64,000 nucleotides of DNA. Origin: Deuterostichococcus epilithicus. Its lineage: Eukaryota; Chlorophyta; Trebouxiophyceae; Prasiolales; Stichococcaceae. The stretch is from contig JAVTLE010000010.1 of NCBI GenBank assembly GCA_033439295.1, forward strand, positions 2,356,001 through 2,420,000. Direction: 5' to 3'. The notes under the pieces were generated by a model. The model did not search any database. It was not told the DNA's origin and worked only from the letters and a program-made list of their open reading frames with translations. A program made the position numbers and the translations under genes. Of the stretch, positions 41,501 to 52,700 are shown piece after piece (the first letter of the stretch is position 1; each line of letters opens with the position of its first letter).

Positions 41501-44500
41501 CTCCGCCAGCGCCCCCGCACCCCGCGCCAGCACCTGCCGGATCTGCTGGCTGAAGCGCCTGCAGGGTGAAGGGGCACATGCCGAGGCATGTCAGCTACAT
41601 TAAACCCATTCATGAGGGGGCTTTGGGGGGCCGCCGCCGGGCGGGCGGGCAGCTGCGCCGGCTGCGGCAGGCGGGAGTGCATGCACGGGCTGCAGAGGCG
41701 GGTCCCTGGCTGCGTGACGAGACTGCACTCGGTGCAGGTGCCCTCCAGCTGCAACGCAGCCATTCTTCGGCGTCACGCAGGCTGCACGCAGGCCGCTCCT
41801 CGAGCGGGAACCTTACATACCAGCCTGCCGCCTGCTCCGTGACATCTTCTGACAGCTGTAAGCCCTCCCTCTGCTCGTGCACAAGCTCGACGAGGGGCTC
41901 GCAACCGGCGGCCTGGGGTCTCAGCCGGCACACGCACCGGTTGTCGCCCCAGGTGCGGCTGCGGTCGCGGGCCTCATTGCGGGCGCCCACCATGCGGCCG
42001 TAGGCCTCGTCCTGCAGCCCCTTCACGCGCGACCGCTCGTCCTGGATGCCGCGCAGCTGCGCCCGCACCGCCGACTCCTCCGAGCGGTACCTTGGCAGGC
42101 CCGGAACACGTTCACGTCTCAAAATGTGCCGCCGACCCTGTTCCCTCACACGCTTTGGCCCGTCATCTTCTTGCAGCGAGATCTCGGAAACGCTGGCGAA
42201 CTCGTCCAGGACGTTTGCATCTCGTCGGACAGCGCCACTGCCTTTTGCAGTTCTGTACTCGCCCAGAGCACGGTCACAGAGCGACCTGACACCGTTGCAG
42301 TGTCGCGACTCACTTGTCCAGGATCTGGCGCTGCGTCTGCATCTCGTCGAAGAGCGCCTGCACCTCAGCCTCCAGCTCCTCTGTGCCGCCGGACGCTGCG
42401 GCAGCGGCGGCGCGCGCCTCCCGCACACCCGCTGCCTTGGCGCCGTACTCGCGCACCTGCATGGACAGTCCACTTCACGGTTTTTTGAGGCGAATGCCGT
42501 TCCGAGGCGAATCTCTTTTCGGTTCAGACGAGCGCCCATGCGCTGACAGCCCCTGCCAGATCTCCGGGGCACACGGGCATGCAGGCCAAACCCCAAATCC
42601 TTGACCACCTTCTCGCGGCTGGCCTCCAGCTTCTTGATCTGCGCCATGCACTTCTTCTCCTCCGCCAGCGGCAGGCTCTCGTGCGTCATGCGGTGGTGCA
42701 GGCCCTGCACCGTCGCGTCCAACTCAGCCTCCGACTTGGCTGGCAGCTCCCCGTATTCCGCCTTGAACTCCGCCTGCAGGAGAAACGCAGGATCGAGCTT
42801 CACAGGTGGTGGTGCCTTCCATCCGGGCCGGCGGTTCCCCACCCTGCGACTTGAGAATCTGCCTGCAGAGGAGGACAAACTGTTTGTCGTTGTTCAACAA
42901 TGGAGCTTCCCTTTCACGCCTCTGACTGGGCTGGCAGCCCCCAGTATTCCGGCTTGGCAACTTCGCCTGAAGGGCGAAACAGGCGCAATGTCAAGTCTTT
43001 TCGGGATGAGAAGTCTGGCAGTCTTCCATTTTAATGAGCAAATAAGGTCACGAGCGAAACTTCCTCTGGCGAGCTAGCTGATGCTGCATGCGGACCATTG
43101 CAACCTCGCTGCAGCACGGCGCAGGGCAGATGGTGCAGAGCATCGCCGCGACTTATGCGGGCGCTAGCACAGCCAGAGGCAGAACGCTATGCACACAATC
43201 TGCGAGATAGCAGTTTCCGTCAGTTGCCAATTGCTGCAGAGCCCCACACGCTGCCACACCTGCAGCGAGTTAGCGTCCTCCCAAAGCTCTCGACGGTTGG
43301 CGCAGTGCACCTCGGCGCCAGCGCAATGCAGCTGCAGGGAGGCTCTACCCCCCAGAAGCAAGACGTCAAGAAAAGAATAAGGACATTTTGGGGTGAAGCG
43401 TGACGGCACCTGCAGCGAGTTGGCAGCCTCTCGCAACTCGCGGCGCTTGACGCGATGCGGCTCGGCGACGGCGCGGCGCGCCTCATACTGCTCCCGCACC
43501 TGCGAATATGCCTCCTGCGCGGCCTGCGTCTGCTCCTGCGCAGCGTCCCGCTCCAGCTGCGGGAAGGGTGGACGTCAGTGTTGTCAGCTTGCAACAACGT
43601 GTCTGAGGGTAGGGCGGGGGCTGGGAAGCCTGGAACCCAAGGTTGCAGATGGAGCCGTCTCTGTGCATTAACATTCTCGCATTCAGACAGACATTCACAG
43701 ACACGCAACAACAAGCCGGAAGCTACGGCATGCTGCTTCCAGGGATCAGTCCGCACCCGCTTCACGTTGAGCGATTCGTTGAGGATGGCGACCTGGGTGC
43801 GATACGACTCCATCTCGTGCTCCGAGGCTGTGGAAGTCGACTCCTCCAATGGCTTGGGCATGCGCACGAACCACAGCCTGTGCAGCAGACAGGCATTCTT
43901 GTTTCCAATCAGCCAGGGCGGCGACATCGCCGTAGACGTTGCGGCAAACATGCGTGGCACGTTGGCTGGTGAAGCGAGGCGATTGCGGAGTCTACACCGC
44001 ATGCCTCTCTGCAAAGCAATCCAGATCGACTCGGGGGAGAGGTACAACTGCAAGCCAAACTTTGCATGCAAGGCCGGTGCGAAACAATGAGACAAACCTT
44101 CCGACACTGAATTGCATCACAGGCCCCAGAAGCTAACAGCAAACGCGTTCATGTGGCAGTACAGGCTTGGTGACAGTCATCAGAGCAAGGAGGCAGGGCG
44201 CCTTGATGAGTGCCGATTCAAGTGCAGACTTGAGCAGTGCACCTCTTTCGCCAGACGGGCAGCTCTTCGCGAGGCAGGGCGGCTGCAGATGCCGCTGCAG
44301 GCTCTGCCTTCGGCTGGTCCTCTGCATCGCGCTCTGCCTCAGCCTCGGCCTCGGGAGCCGGTTTCGCATCGTCCTGCTGCTCGGCAGAATCCGTGGCATC
44401 GATCGCAGGCTCGCAGACCGGCTCTGGCACCTCCACGGCCGTCTGCTCGCTGGATTCTGGCTCCTGCTCCTCGCTCCGCTCCTCGGTTTTGGGCGTCGCG

Positions 44501-44613
44501 TCGGTTTCTGTGTGCACACCATTAGGCACAATCGGCTCTGTGACAGGCTCGACAGCCTCTTCCATCTGCTTGATGGGCTCCTCGACCTCGGGCGCTGCAG
44601 ATGCTGTGTCCAT
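38548..44613 (-). CDS. Proton-pump-interactor-like coiled-coil protein, tail-anchored
   Basis: Thirteen phase-consistent exons give about 763 residues: 44613-44243, 43877-43757, 43556-43410, 42773-42609, 42456-42314, 42090-41938, 41558-41427, 41138-40955, 40643-40314, 39974-39870, 39611-39485, 39203-39073 and 38730-38548. An acidic N-terminus (MDTASAAPEVEEPIKQMEEA) is followed by LWFVRMPKPLEEST, coiled coil, the stretch LDATVQGLHHRMTHESLPLA then EEKKCMAQIKKLEASREK, and NRRFSQQIRQVLARGAG. These match in order the plant PPI1/BIP1 family, whose Arabidopsis founder binds the C-terminus of the plasma-membrane H+-ATPase. After a long Ala/Pro region and basic KERQRRAADEKRRAAD coils, the protein ends in one hydrophobic segment, AAGGLAILLLVLALRLLL, a probable ER/plasma-membrane anchor. 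Family assignment rests on motif order recalled from plants; algal function is inferred. Confidence 0.85.
42196..42254 (-). repeat. Exon-edge echo of PPI-like exon 5 3' end
   Basis: Matches the 3' end of exon 42456-42314 at an offset of about 118 bp, inside the next intron. The exon reads LFDEMQTQRQILDK; the echo keeps LSDEMQT and then GACGA before a GT. Confidence 0.8.
42922..42973 (-). repeat. Exon-edge echo of PPI-like exon 4 5' end
   Basis: Matches the 5' end of exon 42773-42609 (AEFKAEYGELPAKSEA; echo frame GEVAKPEYWGLPAQSEA) and lies 193 bp upstream in the intron. A CTTCAG acceptor-like site remains at its start. Confidence 0.85.
43260..43322 (-). repeat. Exon-edge echo of PPI-like exon 3 3' end
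   Basis: Matches the 3' end of exon 43556-43410 at an offset of 150 bp. The exon reads RRELREAANSLQ|GTGCCG; the echo reads RRELWEDANSLQ|GTGTGG, so the donor-like GT is intact. Confidence 0.88.
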
Positions 44614-45197
44614 GCTGGCAAACTCTTCGATCGGAGCAATCAAGGCAGAACACTGCTTGGAGGCGAGCAGCAGCGGGGTGGAGCGGCGAAAGGGATGGCG
44701 TTGCAGCGCGAGTGGAATGGGTGCCGGTGGTCCGCAACGCCTTAAGAGTGCGAACGAACGACGCTGGTGCACGCCTTGAGCGAGTTCAAGGGGGGGAAAG
44801 CTGCGCGGGGACCATGCCAGCTGGGCAGCATCGAGGCAGCCAATGGAGAAACACCCTGGGCATGCAGTGAAGGCAAGCAGTGCTCTGTCGCAGGCCTGCT
44901 CTACGTGACAACATGCGACATCCTGCGTGTCGGTCAGGTTGTCGGTTACCGTAGGCGAATGATTGTTCTCTCGGGCTGTCAAATGGTGCATTGTGCATGG
45001 GGACCGGCAGGCTGGCGGCAGCGACATGCATGCCACCACCAAGTGCTCATGCGGGTCACACGTAGAAGTCTTGCAGTGTTCGGTTCCGTCGAGCCCTGTT
45101 GACCCACAGACGGGTTTTGCGCATCAAGAACAGACGCAGGCACAGGGGCGGCTTGTTGCGGCTGCCGCGTGCTGGTGAGGATGACATCCAACCCTTG
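44614..45197. other. 5' region of the PPI-like gene
   Basis: Presumed promoter and 5' UTR of the minus-strand PPI-like gene. It also follows the stop codon of the minus-strand exon at 45198. No other feature seen. Confidence 0.4.
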
Positions 45198-45327
45198 TCA
45201 TGATGCTGGCTTTGGCTCCGGCTCTGCAGCCGGCAAAGCCTTTGGCCGCCTCGGCGGCCCGCACGGGCACTCCTGGATGCGGCAGTTGCTGACCACCGAC
45301 CGCAACGGGATGACGCGCTCGCACACC
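45198..45327 (-). CDS. Cys-rich C-terminal exon of an unrecognised gene
   Basis: A clean acceptor (CTTGTGCAG) starts a frame that reads VCERVIPLRSVVSNCRIQEC, then PCGPPRRPKALPAAEPEPKP and AS to a stop at 45198. The four Cys and the basic/Pro tail look like a genuine small domain end. Upstream exons may lie at 46050-45740, where a minus frame contains MAMRRACCRLAQQAGSRPLD, reminiscent of a mitochondrial presequence; the connection was not proved. No family assigned. Confidence 0.4.
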
Positions 45328-46710
45328 CTGCACAAGAGCAGTCGCACAATGGTTCCTGTAGTGGGGCACTTGGTCTCTCAACGAGTGGAGTATGCCATGC
45401 ACATGCCCTGCACTTGCCATGCACGTGCCATGCGCTTTCAACACAGTTTCAAAACTGAGGCGCCATGTGCAGCCTGCTCAGCCCTGCAGCCCTGCAACAA
45501 TGAACAGTAGTCCAACCATCACAGGCTCCAGACTCCTCACCCGCACAGGGCGACAGAACTGACGGGCTTCAGCTGCTTGTGCTGCAGCTTTTGGCCTCTC
45601 CTGTGAGGGCTGACCTGCACAACGGTCAATCGGGTCCGTAATCGGCACTGTTGAGCGCTCAAAAGGTGCTGTGTGTCGCACAGAAGCATGGAATGAGTGC
45701 ATGCATGCCCGTCTACGTCCTCAACGCACCGTCATCCAGAAATGCAAGGGCTTGCCTTCTTTTTGGGGACCGCCAGCCACACGCCGATGGAACGCAGGCA
45801 GTCGCTTGCGCTTCGAAGGCCGCTCACAGCAGCTCGCTCGAGTGCAGACTGGAGCCCAATGGCTGGCGCTGCCGCGGCCGCTGCTGCCGGCCACGTTGCG
45901 GGAATAAATGCGCTGCAAAACGAGGCCGAGTGACTACATTGCTGCGACGGCCCCACGGAAAGGGGTCTGCTCGCGTCCAGCGGCCGGCTGCCAGCCTGCT
46001 GGGCCAGCCGGCAGCATGCGCGGCGCATGGCCATGACGCGTTGCAGCAAGAGTCTTGCCAAGCTCCAGCGGCGTTGTGTGCAATCCGGATCGATTCTCAA
46101 GCACCGCAATCAGGAGCGAAGGTGTAGGATAGCAGGAAGTGACTGAAACTGAAGCTGCTGAGTGCTAAACCGACTTTCGGGCGACAAGCGTGAGCAGACA
46201 GCGTTTGAGTTGGTCGCACTGAGTCCAGGTTGACGCAGAGGAACTTAGCAGCAGGTGGCGATTGTGGTCGGAGAGGAACGAGGCAAGCTCATGGACCTGA
46301 CAAGGGGTTTATGCAGCTGGTCACTAATAACAGCAATGAACCACTGATCGCGCGCCCATTGCACTTCAGAAGCCGTGCTGCAGACGGTTTCACTAAGTGG
46401 CTTACACTCGGTCGGCGCACTGCTTGGGCGTGCCGTGACTCAGGGCCGTGACGAGAGCCTTTGGCAAAACGAATTGCAAGCACTTTGAGCCGAAGCGCTG
46501 TTCTGCGGGGGTTGCATCAGGTGTTCAGTGTCGATCGGCTTCCTGCGCTTGCGCATCATCCTTCTCCACGCAGCGTCCGCTAGCTTGGTCTTTTGTGCAA
46601 GTCCCTGAGGCTGAGCTTGAGAAAGGGCCCCGCGTCCCGGTTTCATTTTCAGCGCGCACCCGCAGATGCATGCGTATGTTGCGCTTGAACTTCGTCTTTG
46701 AGCGGCGTAG
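45328..46710. other. Unassigned region upstream of the Raf-like kinase
   Basis: Should hold the 5' exons of the minus gene ending at 45198 and the promoter of the plus-strand kinase starting at 46711. A low-complexity CATGCAC/GCCATGC run lies at about 45395-45432. Nothing else could be supported. Confidence 0.35.
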
Positions 46711-49700
46711 ATGCCTGCCAACCTGTCGACTCTCTGGCGGGGCGCCGAGCGCAGCCCTCGAACCCGGCCATCACCCCCCAGCTCGGCTGGCTCGGACTGG
46801 GCGTCTGCAGAAGCGACAGCGCTCGACACGATGACCGATGAGCCCGACTACGATCGGCAGGTCGCCATCGCGCTGCAGCAGTCCGCCAGCGAAGCAACAG
46901 AGGTGGGGCTGTCTATCTGTGACCTCCACTTCGCGCTCGAACATGCGACCTGCCAGAGCGCCTGAACGATCTGCGGACGTTCGAGAAGACTCATTGGAGG
47001 CGCGACTGCGACTTGAGACGCCCTGGCGTGCCTCTTGCTGCCGTGGGCTCAAGTGTCTAGGGACACTTGGTGCTTGTGCCCGCAAATCGATCTGGCCACT
47101 CTGTCACCTACGCCTCCAGTTTTAACTTGCTGAATGAGTACCCGGTAACCGGTTGCTAACTCGTGCGCTGATGGTCACCATGGTCGGAGGCAGTGCCGCT
47201 GGCTCAAAGCCGGTCACTTTCACGTTCAGGAGCGGTTGCGCTGGGAGGAGGAGTGGGAGCTGGCGCAGGCCAAGCGGGCGTCGCTGGGCTACGTGCCGCT
47301 GCACAGCCATGCCGAGGCGCTGGCATTCAAGTTTTGGTCCACCGGCAGGTCAGTGCGTTCTTCGCGTTGCGGCGCGTCCCTTGGCAGCACATCCGGCAGC
47401 AGTATTACCTGCAAGCAGCTTGACAAGATCCAGTTTCGCTGCTCGTCTGCTGCATGCGATATGATCCGGTTCTACATCTCCAGGCGCTGCAGCCCCCGGC
47501 GACATGGCAATGAGTTTCCGGTTGCATGGCTGCTGCACGGCAACCAGCTGGGCAACCAGCTGCTGCGATGTTCCTGGCGCAGGCTGGGCTACGACGATCG
47601 TACCTCCGATTGCTTCTACGCACTGCACGGCAGCTTCCACGCGGAGCTCGGCGCAGACCACACCTTTGCGGACTTGGAAACCCTGCGCAGCCTGCCGCCA
47701 GGGGATGTGTCTGACCGGCGCGAGGTGCGCAACAGATTCAGCATTGACACCTGTTCCGAGGCCAAAGTCGGAGCTTTGCTCAGAAGGTAGACAACTGGTG
47801 CGCCGCGCCCTGCCCTGCCCTGCACTGATCAGATGGCTGCTAAGGGCGCGACCGCCGGCGCAGTGCAGCAGCAGGCATTGGGGTTGTACCATGTAGCTGC
47901 ACCAATGGTCCCCACGCCTGGCGATGCAGGTGGTGCTGTTCGACAACGACAACGACGACGACCTGCTGCAGGTGCAGGAGGCGGCCGCCGAGGCCATGGC
48001 CGGCGCCGTGTACGACGGCCCACTTGCCTGCGTGCGGGTGCGCCCGCAAGCGCCTGCAGTTGCACCATGCTATGCGCCACCCCGCTCCGCCTTGACCTTC
48101 GTCCTGCTCAGCCCTCCTCATGCACCAGATGACTCCAGACAGCTGGATTAAGCCCAGTTGCAGGCGGCGCGGGCACTTGGTCGGATCCCCGCCGGCGTGC
48201 AGGCACACTGCAAGCCGGCATGTTGCCACTGCGACTTCGACACTCTCAAACCATCTGATGCGCTGCGCGCAGGCGATCGCGCGCATCGTGAGCGACCACC
48301 TGGGCGGGGCCTTCAGCCCTGACGGCGAGGGTGCGTTGAGGGACGAGTGGGCGGCGCAGTCAGCGGCGATCCGGGAGGCGCGGGGCAGCCCCGTAGTGCC
48401 CGTCGCACAGCTGCGGGCGGGGCTCGGCGTGCACCGCGCGCTGACGTTCAAGTTCCTGGCGGACGCCAGCAATGTGCCCTGCTCGCTGGTCGGCGGCGGC
48501 ACCTGCCAGGGTGCGTGCTCGGACGCATCGTCAGGGCATGGTTCCCTTGAAAACCATGATCAGAACTGGCGACGTGCCGCCCCGGCTGGTTGGCAGCGGC
48601 ATCTGCCAGGGAGTGCCGTTCCTTGAGAGGGCTCGCCGGGCGGAAGCCTCGGTGCATTTCGCCCGCTGGCTATCGCCGCTTGCGGAGTCACCCTGTTGGA
48701 AGTGTGGTCAACCTATCAGGAGACCTGGCAGCCGAGTCATGGCCGGGAGTTGAGGAGTTGAGGCATGCATGTTGGCTGTGCCAGAACCGGCAATGCCTCC
48801 GGATGCCTCAATCTGTCTTTGAGTGGGACTGCCAGTTCGGGGCGGCGTGATTCTGCCTCGTGAAAGCGCACAGCCACCGGCAGGGGCAAGGGGCGTGTGG
48901 CCGTGGCCTGGCCCTTCGTGATGCCCCCAAGCCTCTGCAGCATCAGCGATGCAAAACTCAGACCTCGGAAGAACCTGATCAAAACCGCTGCTGGCGCAGG
49001 CGGCCTGGATGCGTACGCCGTCGCGGTGGTCCGCATCTCCGACAAGGAGCTCCGGGTGGACCTGACGCAGCAGCCGGGGGCGCTGTCGCCCTGGAATGCC
49101 GACGCGGAGGAGGCAGGGCTGCGGCCCTCGTCACTCGAGCTGCAGAAGGTCGCCGTCAGCAACATGGCGCCCACCCTGAAGCAGGCAGGCCTGCCTGGTG
49201 CCTCCACAGGGACAGATGAAATGCATGCGTCCTTGCATGCATGACTTCGCTTGTGCAGGAAGGCGAGTTGTCCCTTGGCGCCTCAAAACCCCTCCTGCTG
49301 CGCAGTGCTCGGCAGTCTTAGGAGGCTCTGGCGGCGGCGAAGGTCTTTCAGCCCATGCAGCGCTGCGCAACGCTGGTGAGGCCTGCTGCTGTGGTGCCTG
49401 CAGATCACTGCGAGCCCGCTGCCGGGCGACTGGCGACAGGACATTGCCAGAGGCTCGGTGCGCACCCACACCATGCTCGGAGAACGGTCCTGTCCAGCTG
49501 TTGGAAGCGCCGGCTCCTGTGCATCGTCCAGCGGTCACAGCCCGGAATCGCCCCCCCTGTGTGCCACAGCCTCCGTCTGCATGGGCTGGAGCCACCAGGG
49601 ACTTCCTGACTTCCGCAACGCTCAGTCCTGCCAACACCCCGCAGGAGGACGCAGCCAGCGGCGCGCGCTTGCGAGAGGCGGCTGACAAGCCAGCCCCGCA

Positions 49701-52700
49701 CCCTGGCGGCCTGGGCCGCATGTCGCCCTTCTCCCAGCTGTCGGCGCAGCAGCGGCCGNCGTCCGGCGCGGGCCGGCCGCCTGACGGCGCCAGCGTGTCG
49801 AGGCCGTCTCCGGCGCGCCAGCTGACAAAGCCGGGACACAGCAGCATCGGCGCTGCACGGCGCGGCGCCGCCCGAGCCCAGGGCTCCAACGCCGCCGTTT
49901 CATCCTCCGGCCGCCTCCGGGATGGCGCTGGCGGCGCGCAGGCCGCCGGCAGCGGGGACGAAGCGACCCGGCAGGGCGAAGACTCGGCCGAGGACTCGGC
50001 CCTGGAGCCCGGCACGCCGCCGGCGGCCGGCCNGCCACCGCCGGCGGCGGGCCTCGGCAGCAGCAGCGGGAGCAGCTCGCTGCAAGGAACGCCCAGCGGC
50101 GCCTTACGGCAGAGCGTGTCCGACATGTCGTCGCGGCTCGCTGGAAACGCCCCCGGTCCCGGGCGGCAGCAGTCGCTCGCGGACCTGGCGCGAGCTGAGG
50201 CGTCGCTCGCCGAGCACCCGAAGCCGCTGAGCAGCCAGCCGGCAGCGGCCGACGCGGCGCCCAGGCGGCGTCTGCTGTCTGCAGACGGCNAGCCGCCGCC
50301 GCCCGAGCGGCAGCAGCAGCAGCAGCAGNCGGACCAGAAGCAGCACAGCCAGCGGGAGGGGTGGGAGTTCAGTTCGGACGGCGCGGCGCTGGCGCCGCGC
50401 AGCCGCTCGGCCAGCGAGCTGCAGCGTGCCCGGCCGCCGAGCCGCGCGGCGTCGAGCGCCGAGGCCGAGCTGCCGCCAGTGCAGCAGCTGGTGCGGCTGC
50501 GCCTGGTGAGCCCCTCACTGCCGACTGCAAAGCCCGCAGCGCAGCAGTCGCGCAAGCCATGAAACCGTACTGATGATGACCTCGTCTCCCCTGTGCATTT
50601 CGTTGGGACAACCACACTGCCAGTATTGCTGGACACTTGCCTCTAGCTCCCTTTGCTACCTGCAGCCGGACACCGACGAGTGGGAGATCTCAGCGGAGGA
50701 GGTGCTCATGGGCCCCCGCATCGGCATCGGCAGCTTTGGCGAGGTGTACCGCGGCAGCTGGCGCCACACCGACGTCGCCGTCAAGCGCCTGCTGGAGCAG
50801 GAGTTCCAGCCCGGGATGGTCAAGGTAGGGTTTACGAAACAGGGCGCACACTGAGAAGTATTCACACCTCGTTCGACGAGCTCGCTGCCAACGTGGACTG
50901 CAGGAGCACGCTGCCGCGGCTGCACACTCTGATTGGTTCAAAGTGAGGGGCCCAACGCCTCAGGACTGTGCCGGGTCAGCTCCAATCTGCCGATATCGCT
51001 GGCCGACGAGCGACGCAGGGCTGTCGTCATGCGCTGCATCCTGTGCCTGCTGCTGGGTATGTCGATGCTGACATGTCCCTGCCGTGCATATCAACCTCCT
51101 TTCTCTTCTGAAAATGTCGCAGTTCCTGTGCAAACCACGTTTCGCTGCGATTGCGCAGGAGTTCCGAGACGAGGTGGCCATCATGAAGCGGCTGAAGCAT
51201 CCCAATGTGGTCCTCTTCATGGGCGCCTGCACCCAGCCGCCGCACCTGTGCATCGTCACCCAGTTCGTGGCGCGCGGCTCCCTTTTCCGCCTGCTGCACA
51301 GGCGAGCAGCCCTAACTTCCCTGTCGGGCAAACGTGGCTATCCTGCCTTCCAGCTTGTGCATCAGGCATCCTTGCCCCGCCCTTTCGCCCCCCCCCAGCT
51401 GCAGCTACTGCCTTCTNACCCCTAACTCCTTTTGCATCACCCCTGCCACATGTCCCTGCGGCCTCCGCAGCACCTCGCATCTCTGAGCACGACGGTGGCC
51501 GAGGCGCACCTGCCTCGAGCCAGCCGCGCCCAGTTGGACGTTTCCTTTTCAAAGGCACACATTGTTGGCAGGAGCGTCTAAACCCCTGGCTGCAGGTCGC
51601 AGCCGGCGCCTGCGCTGGACGAGAAGCGGCGGCTGCTGATGGCGCTGGACGTAGCCCGCGGCATGCACTACCTGCACTCATGCCGCCCGCCCATCGTGCA
51701 CCGCGACCTCAAGTCGCCCAACCTGCTCGTCGACAAGGACTTCAGCGTCAAGGTCAGCTCCTGCTTGCATCTGTGTTCGTGTCAGGTCAGGTGCCCATCT
51801 AGGGGTGAGATCATGATGTCTGTGGCACATCGTGTCATTCTGCGACCAGCTTGTCACTGGGCGTCTTCATCTGCATCCGGCACCTGGCATGCGGCACCTC
51901 CGACCAAGTGGCGGCTGGAGCCGCGCGCCGGCGAGGCAGCTGTGGCCCAAATGAGGTGGTCGGTTTGCTGGAAGGCTGTTGTGACACCGTTCCTGCGGCA
52001 CCCTTCCGGACAGGTGTGCGACTTTGGGCTGTCACGGGTGCGGCGGTCCACCTGGCTGAGCAGCAAGAGCCAGGCAGGCACGCCAGAGTGGTGTGCGCCG
52101 GAGGTCCTGCGCTCGCAGTCGTACAACGAGAAGTCAGGTGCGAGACGACTCCAGGAGGCATTAAACTGCAGACAACTGTGCGCAGAGACCAGTGCATAGT
52201 CCTGGGTTTTACTGGTTCCAGCCCCCCTCGTGGCATTCCCGCATCGAGCTTGCTCGGCTGCCTACGTGCGGCCCCTTGCTGTGCACTCTGAGACGTGCTG
52301 CCCGCACCACCTGCCCACACAGCACGACTGTCGCAGCACCTGCGGCACCCACTGAGCCGCCCCTTTGCGCCCACAGACGTGTACAGCTTTGGCGTGGTGC
52401 TGTGGGAGCTGGCGACAGGGCTGGAGCCCTGGGCGGAGGCGTCCCCCATGCAGGTGTGACAGGGTTTAGGGTTTCACCACCAGCCTGCGACCTGCATCGG
52501 ATGCCTGGGGTTCCACTGGCGGCAGCCCCCTGCTGCTGCTGGCCCGGCTCGTGCATCCCGAGCATGGCGCTGTTGGGCGTCGACGCCGCTGTGTCGAGCA
52601 CTTGGGCACAGCAAGGCGGGCAGGTTGAGAGGAGGGACTTTGACACTGCGCTTGAGGGTTTAGGGATCAGAACTCGCCTGCCTTCCTGAGCAGTGACCGC

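Noticed and set aside
49131-50636. 501-codon minus-strand ORF
   Set aside because: It is the reverse of the long Ser/Pro/Gln-rich exon 7 of the Raf-like kinase, whose ends match splice sites and phases. High GC keeps several frames open.
52458-52480. Telomere-like GGGTTTAGGGTTT, with single TTTAGGG-type units elsewhere
   Set aside because: Only about two units and surrounded by a conserved kinase gene. It is not a chromosome end; chance or a telobox-like motif is more likely.
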